Part shown: piece after piece, positions 1-9,949 of the stretch
How the letters are laid out: every line of letters begins with the position of its first letter
Position numbering within the stretch: position 1 is the stretch's first letter
NCBI RefSeq assembly: GCF_963678635.1
Contig: NC_087062.1
Coordinates: forward strand, 10,586,670-10,650,669
Reading direction: 5' to 3'
Source: Symsagittifera roscoffensis
Lineage: Eukaryota; Xenacoelomorpha; Acoela; Convolutidae
Length of the DNA: 64,000 nt
Program-made: the position numbers and the translations under genes
Notes under the pieces: model-generated
Database searches by the model: none
The model's input: the letters and a program-made list of their open reading frames with translations, nothing else
What the model was told of the DNA's origin: nothing

Positions 1-328
1 AAGACAGACATTACTTCGAGAGACCCTTCGAACTATCAGCATAAAAAAGCAACCATTGAAAGAAATTACATGACTCATCTAGAAGGGAAAATACAGCATG
101 CAATAAACCCCTCAATTATGACTAACTCCTTCTAAATAAGGTAGAGTAAAAAATGCACTGAAAATTTGCAATACATGAAATGCCACGCCAATGAAAATCA
201 AAATGGCAATCCGAACGAAATCAAAAAATGGATTTTATCAAGCTTCTCAAAATCAACTAACAGAAACAGATGACATTATGACCGAGATAATAATTTGAAA
301 GCAAGGTAACATCCTCTCCTCCAAATCG

Positions 329-366
<38 letters not shown>

Positions 367-472
367 TGGGGGGGGGGGGGTAGTGGGAGAAAAGGATACC
401 TGATTTTGAATCAGAATCGAGCACAAGGTTCAGCTAATAGTGATTGACAAATCATTTTACTTCCCTATGTAG
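1..472. other. TRPM intron sequence, no exon seen
   Basis: This stretch lies upstream of the first exon in the window and should be intron, because the exon at 473 opens in the middle of the channel with a clear acceptor (ctatgtag). I see no coding segment on either strand. The only structure is the GT/G microsatellite at 331-380. Confidence 0.6.
331..380. repeat. (TG)n microsatellite followed by a poly-G run
   Basis: About 17 TG dinucleotides are followed by a run of some 14 G residues, about 90 bases before the splice acceptor at 472. The length is likely to vary between alleles and to be unreliable in the assembly. Confidence 0.95.
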
Positions 473-653
473 GTTGAGTCATGGTCCCGAGTGGACTTCG
501 CTGTGCTGCTTCTGTTCCTCTGTGGGGTGATAGTGAGGAGTTTGGGCTATGACAGTAAGGATGCCCTGGATGTGACTCACTTACTTTATGTGTTTTCACT
601 CATGTGCTACATCGTCAAAGTACTCGCGTACATGGCACTCAGCGACAGACTAG
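473..653 (+). CDS. TRPM-family cation channel, exon encoding S3-S4
   Basis: This exon of a TRPM-type (transient receptor potential melastatin) channel encodes about 60 residues. They start VESWSRVDFAVLLLF, a hydrophobic S3 helix, and end in a second helix, CYIVKVLAYMALSDRLG, matching S4 and the S4-S5 linker of TRPM2/TRPM8-like proteins. The acceptor is ctatgtag before 473 and the donor is gtatca at 654. The exon starts in phase 0 and ends in phase 1, leaving a G that completes a glycine with the next exon, so LG is followed by PLVEM as expected for the family. S4 lacks the regular arginine ladder of voltage sensors, as in other TRPMs. Earlier exons lie outside the window. Confidence 0.88.
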
Positions 654-748
654 GTATCAAGTCCAATCAAACTAACATCCTCGTCAAGAGTCAATCTGCT
701 AAAGAGACTAATCTAATCTGCGACCCAAAGTTAACAAAATTGCTGATT

Positions 749-884
749 GAGCTCCAGATTTTTTTTCACTTGAAATAATTTCAACCAATCAGATTTGAGC
801 AGCATCATGATCATATGAGCTCTAGATTTTTTTCGCTAGTAAAAATTTCAACCAATCAGATTCAAGCATTCTGATCATATTTTC
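749..884. repeat. Two-unit 68-bp tandem repeat with CCAAT-type motif
   Basis: Two units start at 749 and 817 (gagctc-agattttttt), each containing ttcaaccaatcagatt and ending near gatcata. They sit in the 329-base intron between the S4 and S5 exons. The motif recurs elsewhere in the window (see findings). Confidence 0.8.
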
Positions 885-982
885 AAAATAATTTAAAAAA
901 AAAAAACAGGGCAAAAGATGGGCACATGTTAACTTGATTCCAAAATTGTTGTATGTCTCTCAGACTCCTGTAATACTTCCAG

Positions 983-1213
983 GTCCCCTGGTGGAAATGT
1001 GCTTCAAGATGCTGAACGACATCATCATCTTCATGTCCATACTGTCCTTCGTCATAGTGGGCTATGGAATCGCGGTCCAGGCACTCATGTACCCAGGACA
1101 GAACAAGCCCCTCTTCGGAATAGTGTGGGGCATCGTGATCAGTCCATTCTTCGAGATGGTCGGCAACCTGGACTTCCAGAGTATAGGCGCATCATCCACC
1201 GCCAAATGCGACA
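983..1213 (+). CDS. TRPM-family cation channel, exon encoding S5 and pore loop
   Basis: The exon encodes about 77 residues: S5 (MLNDIIIFMSILSFVIVGYG, then IAVQAL) followed by the re-entrant pore region GIVWGIVISPFFEMVGNLDF, aligned with the pore helix and filter of TRPM2/TRPM8-type channels. The FFEMVGN stretch occupies the place of the usual F-G-Q filter, so the canonical FGQ is not kept and ion selectivity may differ. Acceptor tacttccag ends at 982; donor gtgagt starts at 1214. The entering phase is 1 and the leaving phase is 1, and the leftover A makes isoleucine with TT of the next exon. The following intron is 15.8 kb and full of LINE sequence. Confidence 0.9.
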
Positions 1214-1933
1214 GTGAGTCAATTAAAAATTATCACCTCGAAAACGCATATGCCGCTTGATTTTAGCTTACACACCTTCAAACTCTGCTATATGGGTGCG
1301 GTGCGGGAGTGGTATACAGAAAAACTTTGACATAATCAGTTAAGTCTTTCCGCAAACACCGAGATCATTATTCCCGAAACATGTATTAGTTGACCCCGCA
1401 GGGTCCTGAAAACATGAAAGCGCGACCTCGAATCAAAACATATCTGGCATCTAAATTTCCTCGCCTGTTTGCCCCTTTCACTTTCAAAAGAACGACCAAT
1501 TCGATTGGTTGAATTGTGATATTGAAAAGAGGAATTTGAACTTTTTTGTGTGAACAAAACTTTCTTACAACAACCATTCGGTATATTTGCACGTAAACAT
1601 GCACAGATATGAATACTAATCTCTGTCGTGTTTGATAGATGCCAATTCACGCCAAACATGATTTTTGACTTTAAATTGTATTTAAACTATGCATTTCACA
1701 AATGCGAATGGTAACTTTGTTGCAGATTGATGATCTTTTGAAGCGTTTATTGAACAAACTATGTGAAAGCTTTTTTCATTTGAAATGACTTTCGACTATA
1801 GTACTTTTTGTAATTTTAAGTTTCGTAGACTTATTTCATTTGTAATTATTTCAGTCGATGGTATGAGGGACAATCTATGTGTAGTTGTAACTACTCTAGA
1901 CTCCAATCCGAAACGTGAAATTCTTTCGCCTTT
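1214..1933. other. Intron start with diverged LINE ORF1 relic
   Basis: From 1214 to about 1690 I see nothing recognisable. From about 1700 (gattgatgatcttttgaagcg) to 1933 the sequence matches 11040-11260 at low identity; both look like decayed middle portions of an ORF1 related to the young LINE at 3682-4902. No open frame survives. Confidence 0.5.
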
Positions 1934-3416
1934 TACTAAAGAATTCCGGGCTTGGGGTCAACTTGAGTTTTCATTCTTTTTCCGAACCCACTGCAAATGG
2001 TGGGTTTTCCAAATTTGAATAACATGTGCAAAATCAACTTTGAGAAGGGACTCGAACAAAGATGCAAACATACGATTTTTTTTGTCCACCACAACGTTTA
2101 TTTTGAGATGCTTTAATAATACAAAACTTTTTAATGAAAACAAGTGAATGCCAATCAGTTCTACAATTACCAAAAAACGGCTAAAGATATCGAAAACGAC
2201 AAGCATATTAATGAAACACGTGAAAGCCAGTCGCTTCAGCAAAATGCAGAAAGTTCCAAAAAAACACCGCAAATAGAAAGCATTGACGGGAAATAAATTG
2301 ACAGACGGAAAATTCTGACAGAAAACTGTTAGAAAAAAGTACGAAAGTTTCAACAAATTAGTGAATACATTATTTACATAAAAAAGATTTCCGGGCTTAG
2401 GTTTAAGGTGAGCCTACTCTTTTTTTTCAAACGCACGCTGAAATCAGTGACATTTGCATGTGTACATAATGAGTTGAAAGAAATTTACTTCGTGCTGATG
2501 TTGTTTTTCATTGAAATATGATGTCTAGCATTTGTTTTAACAGCTGAACAGGACTTTTTTTTACGCGAGACTTGTTTTCCCTGCTTCGAACAAAATCTAG
2601 TTTTTCAATTAGTTTTGCTAAAAAGCGCTAAAACTAATAAGTAAGCTTGCAAAATTGCGTTTGGGTTGTTTTTCTCCAGAAATCATTCTCAAAAAACACT
2701 GCCAGCACTTCTTTCTGCTTCTTCGCAATTGGAAAACATAATTCGCCTTTTACTAAAAAAATGGTCGCAATTCCGGGCTTGGGGTCAACTTGAATTTTCA
2801 TTCTTTTTCCGAATCCACTGAAAATGGTGGGTTTGGCAAATTTGAATAACAAGCGCAAAATGAACTTTGAGAAGGGACTCGAACGAAGATGCAAACATAC
2901 GATTTTTTTATCCACCACAACTTTTATTTTGAGATTCTTTAATAATACGGATTATTTTAAGGAAACAAGTGAATACCAGTCAGATCTACAATTACCAAAA
3001 AACGGCTAAAGATATCGAAATTGACAAGCATATTAATGAAACACGTGAAAGCCAGTCGCCTCAGCAAAATGCAGAAAGTTCCAAAAAAACAACGCAAACA
3101 GAAAGCATGGACAGGAAATAAATTTAAAGTTTTATGAGCGATTGCCTCGGTATAAAGCTACAATTGACCATTTGGAATGAAACACATGTGATACGCGGGT
3201 CAGATTCCAATCATTGGAAGGCTCAACAAAAGTAATGATGTATACAATTTTTTCATCTCAACCTTTCACTTTAATCAGCGTTGCGGCGTAGCAGCTATCA
3301 GGAGGCGGACTTTTGACCAAATTGCAGCTACTAAAGCAACTTGAATACAAAAATATTTCAACAAACTGGAGTTTATCTTACGTTTTACTCCAAAAGTCTT
3401 CCAGTGTTAACAGAAA
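1934..3416. repeat. Left copy of 1,483-bp direct duplication flanking the young LINE
   Basis: The segment starts at tactaaagaattccggg and ends at ttaacagaaa. It recurs at 8135-9617 at a constant offset of 6,201 bases with no indels found and only two mismatches noticed (2440 G versus 8641 A, 3405 T versus 9606 G). Three stretches of 60-130 codons translate identically in both copies. The content is old LINE relic: it has two internal ORF1-like modules about 830 bp apart (aattccgggcttggggtcaa at 1942 and 2773). Left of 1934 this copy runs on into related relic; at 3416 it is cut by the LINE. Confidence 0.95.
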
Positions 3417-3417
3417 T

Positions 3418-3472
3418 ATCGTTTCTAAAGAATTATCGTTTAAGAATTATCGGTTAAAGAATTATCGTTTAT
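3418..3472. repeat. Short tandem repeats at the LINE 5' end
   Basis: Four imperfect 14- to 17-base units (tatcgtttctaaagaat, tatcgtttaagaat, tatcggttaaagaat, tatcgtttataaac) open the LINE leader. Tandem monomers are common in LINE promoters, but no promoter activity can be read from sequence. Confidence 0.7.
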
Positions 3473-3681
3473 AAACTAACTTTGTTACATAATTTCTTGC
3501 TTTATTGTTATCAGGGGAAACATATATTTGGTCATCCTGTAAACTCAGCATAAATTAGTAGCGTAATTTAACGCACATTAACGTAAATTTACAGGCACTT
3601 ACCAGTGTTCACTCAAAAATTAGTGCAGGTTCTGCATTTTAACGTTATTTTCTTAGAAATAAAAGGAAAAGCGTAGAAAAA

Positions 3682-4902
3682 ATGTCCGAATCGACAACTG
3701 AATTGATAATTGAAGGGGAAATTAGTACCCCAGAGCCAACTTTTGCCCAAAAACTTACGGAAAGCTTGGTTTCGAGACCAGGACCAGTCCAAAACTTAGG
3801 AAACAACCAAAACAAAAATCCGATTACTGTCGATTTTGTTTTACCTTTTACCAAAGAAATATTCGAGAACGAAGCAAAACAAGAAGAACTATTTGCCGAA
3901 GCTGTATCAAATATTCGTAAAGGCCTCCCGCGCGAATGTCGAAACAATCTTACCATTCTGAAAACCACAATTCCGAAAAAAGATGGCAAGAAACTCAGAG
4001 CGGTTCGAGTGCTTGCCCCCCAATCGATATACAACGAAGTACAAGCACTTAAGCTGAATGGAATAAACATCAGAGACAAGCATATAGTTGCTTGGGGACC
4101 TAAAGAACGCGTCATAGATGCTTACCCTAAAGAAATCAACATGTATTTTAGAAACCTAGCGCATTTCTTCGATGACGAAGATGTGTTGCAAGCAGTGAAA
4201 CTTCCAGATATGATGAAACAAACCACTATGATCCAGAAAGAGACGATTGCAACGAACGATGAAGACGGTGGCTGTGTATACACCGGAAGAGCATCATGTC
4301 GTATGCTTATCGAAGACGAAAAACAAGAAGAACTATTATCCTCATGGGCCGAAACAAGTTGTGTGCAGACCTTTGAACTATTTGGAACGCAGTTTTTCTG
4401 CAACATCCCCTCATTGTTAATCTGCGAACACTGTGAAAAAGCCGGTAGAAGGGCCAAAGGCCATCACGTAAGCTATTGCTACCAAAAGTTTCGGTCGTCA
4501 AAAAATAATCAGAAAGAACCGTCTGATCAACGCCTAATGAAAAGCAAAGAAAGCGAATATCATGAAAAGAAACCAAAGCAATCCGAAAAAGAAGTCAGCC
4601 AAGAAGTACAATCAGACGGCGAAATCAGCTACGATACCAATACCAATTTCTCGCAAGTGGTGAAAAGAAATGTAAATCGAAGAGCATACGAGCTGAGAAA
4701 GCAGAAACTCCCCCAAACTGAAACCAAACCAAATAACTACAGCAACGAAAATGAAACCCAGTTTGAGTCTCTGGGAACAATCACGAGAAGTCGTATCAGA
4801 CAAAAAACGGTCAAATCATCCGACGAAAAAGGCTTGAATAGCGAGTCGGAACTGTCGAAAGAAGTCAATGAAAGTCCTAACCTGGAATTGCCGAGGGCTT
4901 GA
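3682..4902 (+). CDS. LINE ORF1 protein, nucleic-acid binding (406 aa)
   Basis: The intact first frame of the young LINE encodes 406 residues and is expected to bind element RNA in a ribonucleoprotein. An acidic N-terminus is followed by a probable RNA-binding middle (residues 60-150, FTKEIF...IRKGLPREC). A CCHC zinc knuckle follows with C248, C251, H261 and C266. The lysine- and glutamate-rich tail (270-406) looks disordered. The ATG at 3682 follows the leader in gtagaaaaaatg context. ORF1 ends 35 bases inside ORF2, in a different frame, so ORF2 needs reinitiation or another coupling. Decayed homologues lie at 9542-9736 and 10780-10930. Family assignment rests on position and the knuckle; the middle domain is not one I can name with certainty. 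Confidence 0.8.
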   Translation: MSESTTELIIEGEISTPEPTFAQKLTESLVSRPGPVQNLGNNQNKNPITVDFVLPFTKEIFENEAKQEELFAEAVSNIRKGLPRECRNNLTILKTTIPKKDGKKLRAVRVLAPQSIYNEVQALKLNGINIRDKHIVAWGPKERVIDAYPKEINMYFRNLAHFFDDEDVLQAVKLPDMMKQTTMIQKETIATNDEDGGCVYTGRASCRMLIEDEKQEELLSSWAETSCVQTFELFGTQFFCNIPSLLICEHCEKAGRRAKGHHVSYCYQKFRSSKNNQKEPSDQRLMKSKESEYHEKKPKQSEKEVSQEVQSDGEISYDTNTNFSQVVKRNVNRRAYELRKQKLPQTETKPNNYSNENETQFESLGTITRSRIRQKTVKSSDEKGLNSESELSKEVNESPNLELPRA

Positions 4903-5938
4903 TTGTCCCGAAAAACTTATTCACATAATGAATAAAGTAACCCATCTCAACTATGACCCAAACTTCATAATTTGTTTACAAGAAACCCAAACTACGGATA
5001 TCAGTCATAAGTTGAGAACAACTCTAGAGTACTACAAACTTCAGTCTGCTCATACATCATCAATTGGTCGTAGTGGAGGACTACTTACACTCTGGCCAAA
5101 GTCTATGAAAGCAACCGTTATCGCAGAAAACAGGGCGTCCCAGCTAATTCATTTTCCCCAGCAACGAACATATGTAGTGAATGCGTATGTCAGAACAGCA
5201 AATTATGTCAAAAGTTGCCAACTAATATCGGAAGCGATGACAGAATTAAATGATATAAATGAGTCAGACACACTTATTCTTGTTGGAGACTTGAATTCTT
5301 TCCCGAATCACAAGAGAGATCATCAAGCACAAATAGTCTCGACTGCAAAGGTATTCAAGAAAAAACATGTTACCATATTCAAAAGAGTAGAACCCATTTT
5401 GAACAGACATTGCCTTAAAGACACAGCAGTTGAGCTAGAAAAAGATAAAGTTACACATAAATGCTCCAGAACTGGAACACGCACCCGAATAGACTTTATT
5501 TTTTCGAATACTCTCACGGCGGATGATACATTCCAAATGTACGAAACAACCTTGAGTGATCACCAGATCTTATGTTACCAAACTTTTCAAGAACCTCAAA
5601 TGGACATGGGTCCAGGTATCTGGAGATTGAATAACAACATTCTGCCAAATAACAAAAAAACAATAGAAAAACGTCTTGAAAATTGGTCAATTGAAAACTA
5701 TGATGTAAGTAAGCAAGAATTACGTGAGTTCCTACGCAACATCTCAATACAGAAAATCAGACTAGAAACAAAATACAAACAAATGTTAGAATGCCAAATT
5801 GAACATTTGAATATAAGCAATCAAAAAAGAGTTGAACTCGAATGTCAACTGCGAAAAATAGAACAAGAAGAGTGTCGACAAATTTTGACGTGCATTCAAA
5901 ATAATGTAGCTTCAGGACGGCAACCCCAAAGAAATTAA
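4868..5938 (+). CDS. LINE ORF2, N-terminal part: apurinic-type endonuclease
   Basis: The frame carries the exonuclease-endonuclease-phosphatase fold that nicks target DNA to prime reverse transcription. Visible catalytic landmarks are W6-N7 in the first strand, Q38-E39-T40, G140-D141-L142-N143, RIDFIFS, and the terminal S230-D231-H232. All key residues of an active enzyme are present. Residues after about 250 form a charged linker before the RT. The frame stops at 5936-5938, while the RT frame is one base on and opens at 5910, so a small indel splits the polyprotein. The linker relic at 13270-13536 reads through this point in one frame, which shows that the ancestral ORF2 was continuous. Confidence 0.88.
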   Translation: MKVLTWNCRGLDCPEKLIHIMNKVTHLNYDPNFIICLQETQTTDISHKLRTTLEYYKLQSAHTSSIGRSGGLLTLWPKSMKATVIAENRASQLIHFPQQRTYVVNAYVRTANYVKSCQLISEAMTELNDINESDTLILVGDLNSFPNHKRDHQAQIVSTAKVFKKKHVTIFKRVEPILNRHCLKDTAVELEKDKVTHKCSRTGTRTRIDFIFSNTLTADDTFQMYETTLSDHQILCYQTFQEPQMDMGPGIWRLNNNILPNNKKTIEKRLENWSIENYDVSKQELREFLRNISIQKIRLETKYKQMLECQIEHLNISNQKRVELECQLRKIEQEECRQILTCIQNNVASGRQPQRN

Positions 5939-8057
5939 AAGATGGGCTAGGCAACAGCAACCTAAAACAGTCATCAGAAAAATGAAACTTCAAACTGGGG
6001 ATATTACAACTAAAACACAGCGGATATTGGAAGAAACAACATCGTTCTACGAAAACCTCTATAAAGAAGAGCAAGTGATGGACATAGATCGGTATGAGAT
6101 TCTCAATAGTTTTCACAAAAAATTGTCGGACAAGAGCATCGAAAGTCTTGATGCTCCACTTCAAATGGAAGAAATTGAAATGGCAATAAGTAAACTAAAA
6201 AAAGGAACGAGCCCAGGTCCTGACGGACTTACATCTGAATTATATCAACAACATGCCTTCTCTTTTGCCAATATACTTTTACCATTGTTTCAATCTGCTT
6301 TTAGTTTTGCTAAAATGCCGAAGTCCTTCAACAAAGCCATAATCAAACTGTTGCCGAAAGAAACTGAGAGTCTTCTGCCGAATGACTATAGGCCGATCAG
6401 CTTGATAAACACAGACCAGAAAATCCTGTCACATGTAATAGCTGGAAGGCTTAAGCCAGTTTTAAGTGAAGTGATTGAGAACGAGCAACATGCATATTTG
6501 CCCAATAGATCCATACATCAAGCCATCCTTGAAATCCGATTAAGACTCCGCAAATCAAAACCCAAAGTGGTAGCTTCAACAATCGACTTTTCTAAAGCTT
6601 TTGATAGGGTCGATCGGAAATATATGTTCCAAATTCTACGAAAAATTGGCTGCCCAAGCCAATTGATATCACTAATAGAAAGCTTGTACTGCAACTCTAA
6701 GTCATCAGTTGCAATAAATGGGTTTAATTCAAGAGAAATCAAACAGAAACGAGGAGTCCGACAAGGATGCCCATTATCAGCTCTGCTTTTTATCTTAGCT
6801 CTCGAGCCACTGTTAAATCAAATACGAGAATCAACTTATTTTAGTAAACTTGAAACACGAAGTGTTGCGTATGCTGACGACCTAACAGTTTTCACTCGCG
6901 CTGACGAGGTTCAACATCTGCACAAAATACTTGATGATTTCTGCAAAGGCACCCAGTTTCGAGTTAATCGAAGTAAATCAAAATCCTTAAGCCTGTACGA
7001 TCACCCAAATATGGAAACTGTTAGAACAGCAAAAGTACTCGGAGTAGTGCTAGGAGACCCAGAGCTCTCAAGAATATCAAATAATGAGGAAATTCTGAAA
7101 AGACTTAAAAACAACAAGATCAGATTCAATCGATACATGAGTTACAGAGCAAAATCTATTGCGGTCTCCACTTTTGTGATACCACAAATAACTCATATCG
7201 GAAGACACAATCTAATTTCAATAGATGTTCTCAAAATGTACAAGGAAGTAACCAGAAAAATTGTTTGGGGAGCTGGCAGGAGATGTGAAATAGCTTTGCA
7301 ATTCCTTGAACGAGACATGCTCAAAGGAGGAGTGAAACTTCCCAGCCTGCAGGCCCATCTTTTAGCTGCCAAAATCCAAGATTTTCAAAATGCCTACTTC
7401 AGCTTCGGACCACTGCAGAAACATCTCTTAATGGAAAACTGGAATAATCCAACGAGCAGGTTTTACAGAGAACTAGATGGAGATCTAGAAAACTCTGAAC
7501 TCAGTATCAACTCATTAAATGACGAAAGCATTGAGATAATAAATTCCCGAGGTTGGATGATGAGCATCCTTGCGAAAACAAAATACTCCCAAATATATGG
7601 AGCATGCGTGGAAAACTTTCACTTTGAAAATAGTTGGAAAAAAAGAATTGAAAAAAGCTGCACGAAGTTCAACTTGAACCCAACTGAATTCAGTAAAGTT
7701 TCGCCATGGTTGTGGAGACAACCAAGGTTAACCAGCTTTGAAAAAAATTTGTTCTACCGTCTGCTCTTCAATTGCCTTCCAGATAAAGACGTCCTATGGA
7801 ATAGAAATTTAAAGCCCGATCCATTATGTGCTTTCTGTATGTATGAGTTTGAGAACTGTACCCATCTGTTTGAGAGTTGCTCTACTATAAAACCGTTCCT
7901 GGAAATACTTCAAATCAAACAATTATCCGACATCTTCAAAAATCCCAGTGTTGTAAAAACGAAAGCAGTATCAATCGTCCTTTTTGATTCATGGAGAGGC
8001 AATAATGCAGAATGTACAACTTACAGACTTAAAAAACTTACAAACTTTATGCATTGA
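5910..8057 (+). CDS. LINE ORF2, C-terminal part: reverse transcriptase and zinc finger
   Basis: The frame is open from 5910; the first ATG is at 5982, giving 691 residues. Counting from that ATG, the RT shows SPGPDGLTSELY near 80, the motif A aspartate D202 in FSKAFDRVD, RGVRQGCPLSALLF, and the catalytic Y297-A-D-D. The thumb and a long C-terminal region follow, ending in a zinc finger with C616, C619, H628 and C633. Residues before the ATG (KRWARQQQPK) still align with the usual EN-RT linker, so 5982 is not the true start: this is the rest of ORF2 displaced by a frame change. It copies LINE RNA into the nicked target. The RT itself looks intact. Confidence 0.9.
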   Translation, partial: LQDGNPKEIKRWARQQQPKTVIRKMKLQTGDITTKTQRILEETTSFYENLYKEEQVMDIDRYEILNSFHKKLSDKSIESLDAPLQMEEIEMAISKLKKGTSPGPDGLTSELYQQHAFSFANILLPLFQSAFSFAKMPKSFNKAIIKLLPKETESLLPNDYRPISLINTDQKILSHVIAGRLKPVLSEVIENEQHAYLPNRSIHQAILEIRLRLRKSKPKVVASTIDFSKAFDRVDRKYMFQILRKIGCPSQLISLIESLYCNSKSSVAINGFNSREIKQKRGVRQGCPLSALLFILALEPLLNQIRESTYFSKLETRSVAYADDLTVFTRADEVQHLHKILDDFCKGTQFRVNRSKSKSLSLYDHPNMETVRTAKVLGVVLGDPELSRISNNEEILKRLKNNKIRFNRYMSYRAKSIAVSTFVIPQITHIGRHNLISIDVLKMYKEVTRKIVWGAGRRCEIALQFLERDMLKGGVKLPSLQAHLLAAKIQDFQNAYFSFGPLQKHLLMENWNNPTSRFYRELDGDLENSELSINSLNDESIEIINSRGWMMSILAKTKYSQIYGACVENFHFENSWKKRIEKSCTKFNLNPTEFSKVSPWLWRQPRLTSFEKNLFYRLLFNCLPDKDVLWNRNLKPDPLCAFCMYEFENCTHLFESCSTIKPFLEILQIKQLSDIFKNPSVVKTKAVSIVLFDSWRGNNAECTTYRLKKLTNFMH

Positions 8058-8134
8058 TTTACCTAAATAAGTTTTCTTTTTGCTTTAGTACCCAATAGTT
8101 GTAGTACATAACTTCTAGTAATTTACGATTTACA

Positions 8135-9617
8135 TACTAAAGAATTCCGGGCTTGGGGTCAACTTGAGTTTTCATTCTTTTTCCGAACCCACTGCAAATG
8201 GTGGGTTTTCCAAATTTGAATAACATGTGCAAAATCAACTTTGAGAAGGGACTCGAACAAAGATGCAAACATACGATTTTTTTTGTCCACCACAACGTTT
8301 ATTTTGAGATGCTTTAATAATACAAAACTTTTTAATGAAAACAAGTGAATGCCAATCAGTTCTACAATTACCAAAAAACGGCTAAAGATATCGAAAACGA
8401 CAAGCATATTAATGAAACACGTGAAAGCCAGTCGCTTCAGCAAAATGCAGAAAGTTCCAAAAAAACACCGCAAATAGAAAGCATTGACGGGAAATAAATT
8501 GACAGACGGAAAATTCTGACAGAAAACTGTTAGAAAAAAGTACGAAAGTTTCAACAAATTAGTGAATACATTATTTACATAAAAAAGATTTCCGGGCTTA
8601 GGTTTAAGGTGAGCCTACTCTTTTTTTTCAAACGCACGCTAAAATCAGTGACATTTGCATGTGTACATAATGAGTTGAAAGAAATTTACTTCGTGCTGAT
8701 GTTGTTTTTCATTGAAATATGATGTCTAGCATTTGTTTTAACAGCTGAACAGGACTTTTTTTTACGCGAGACTTGTTTTCCCTGCTTCGAACAAAATCTA
8801 GTTTTTCAATTAGTTTTGCTAAAAAGCGCTAAAACTAATAAGTAAGCTTGCAAAATTGCGTTTGGGTTGTTTTTCTCCAGAAATCATTCTCAAAAAACAC
8901 TGCCAGCACTTCTTTCTGCTTCTTCGCAATTGGAAAACATAATTCGCCTTTTACTAAAAAAATGGTCGCAATTCCGGGCTTGGGGTCAACTTGAATTTTC
9001 ATTCTTTTTCCGAATCCACTGAAAATGGTGGGTTTGGCAAATTTGAATAACAAGCGCAAAATGAACTTTGAGAAGGGACTCGAACGAAGATGCAAACATA
9101 CGATTTTTTTATCCACCACAACTTTTATTTTGAGATTCTTTAATAATACGGATTATTTTAAGGAAACAAGTGAATACCAGTCAGATCTACAATTACCAAA
9201 AAACGGCTAAAGATATCGAAATTGACAAGCATATTAATGAAACACGTGAAAGCCAGTCGCCTCAGCAAAATGCAGAAAGTTCCAAAAAAACAACGCAAAC
9301 AGAAAGCATGGACAGGAAATAAATTTAAAGTTTTATGAGCGATTGCCTCGGTATAAAGCTACAATTGACCATTTGGAATGAAACACATGTGATACGCGGG
9401 TCAGATTCCAATCATTGGAAGGCTCAACAAAAGTAATGATGTATACAATTTTTTCATCTCAACCTTTCACTTTAATCAGCGTTGCGGCGTAGCAGCTATC
9501 AGGAGGCGGACTTTTGACCAAATTGCAGCTACTAAAGCAACTTGAATACAAAAATATTTCAACAAACTGGAGTTTATCTTACGTTTTACTCCAAAAGTCT
9601 TCCAGGGTTAACAGAAA
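8135..9617. repeat. Right copy of the 1,483-bp direct duplication
   Basis: This matches 1934-3416 at offset 6,201 with two mismatches noticed. Unlike the left copy, it runs without a break through 9617 into the rest of an ORF1 relic (9542-9736). So the duplication lies in pre-existing host repeat and was created with, or around, the LINE insertion. Confidence 0.95.
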
Positions 9618-9830
9618 CAGGACTAGTTTTTTTTAAAACAATACCTGCAATACGTAAATCGCTTCCGCAAGGTAAGAGAGGTAACACTTCTATCCTGAAA
9701 GCCATGCCAGACATGAACTTAGGGAAGAATTTATAGCTCGACATTAAATGGAACAAAGTTTATCAGGACTTAAACTAACGGGGTAATGTAATTGGGAAGC
9801 ATACAACTTTGTGGCAGATTGATGATTTGC
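9542..9830 (+). pseudogene. LINE ORF1 relic, middle domain
   Basis: The 64-codon open stretch (9542-9736) and its continuation align with residues 50-130 of the intact ORF1 at 3682: IRKSLPQGKRGNTSILKA here against IRKGLPRECRNNLTILKT there. In-frame stops follow. The N-terminal part of this relic is also present, truncated, at the end of the left duplication copy (to 3416), which marks the exact place where the young LINE entered. Confidence 0.7.
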
Positions 9831-9949
9831 AAATGGAAGGAACTGCGATTATTCCTCATAAGTTAACTTGATTAACGATGATGAAACAACCTATAAACTG
9901 CACTGCCTAATTAGTAAAGTCGGCCCGTACTGACATACTGACATAAGTT

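Larger units (their letters stand above)
3417..8134 (+). mobile_element. Young non-LTR retrotransposon (Tx1/L1-like LINE)
   Basis: The 4,718-bp element sits between the two 1,483-bp direct repeats. It has a 265-bp 5' leader, a CCHC-type ORF1 (3682-4902), ORF2 overlapping by 35 bp with an apurinic-type endonuclease (4868-5938), reverse transcriptase and C-terminal zinc finger (5910-8057), and a 77-bp 3' tail with no poly(A). The phrase GCPLSALLF-LALEPLL in the RT and the domain order fit the Tx1/L1 group. It inserted in channel orientation inside a relic of its own kind: the right flank continues the ORF1 relic that the left flank breaks off. The near-identity of the flanks says the insertion is recent. 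ORF2 is frameshifted, so this copy is probably not autonomous now. Confidence 0.85.

Noticed and set aside
1958-2356. 132-aa minus-strand frame, repeated at 8159-8557
   Set aside because: Identical only because the DNA is duplicated. It is a shadow of the + strand ORF1-type relic and has no domain.
5910-5940. Programmed +1 frameshift at the CCCC in ORF2
   Set aside because: The RT-frame residues DGNP, conserved in the relic at 13343, lie upstream of and include the C run, so the frame must change before it. A small indel is simpler.
1934-9617. Reading the 1,483-bp repeats as LTRs of the element they flank
   Set aside because: They contain older LINE relic, lack TG...CA ends, primer site and polypurine tract, and the flanking relic continues outward from each copy. 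The enclosed element has a LINE-type endonuclease.
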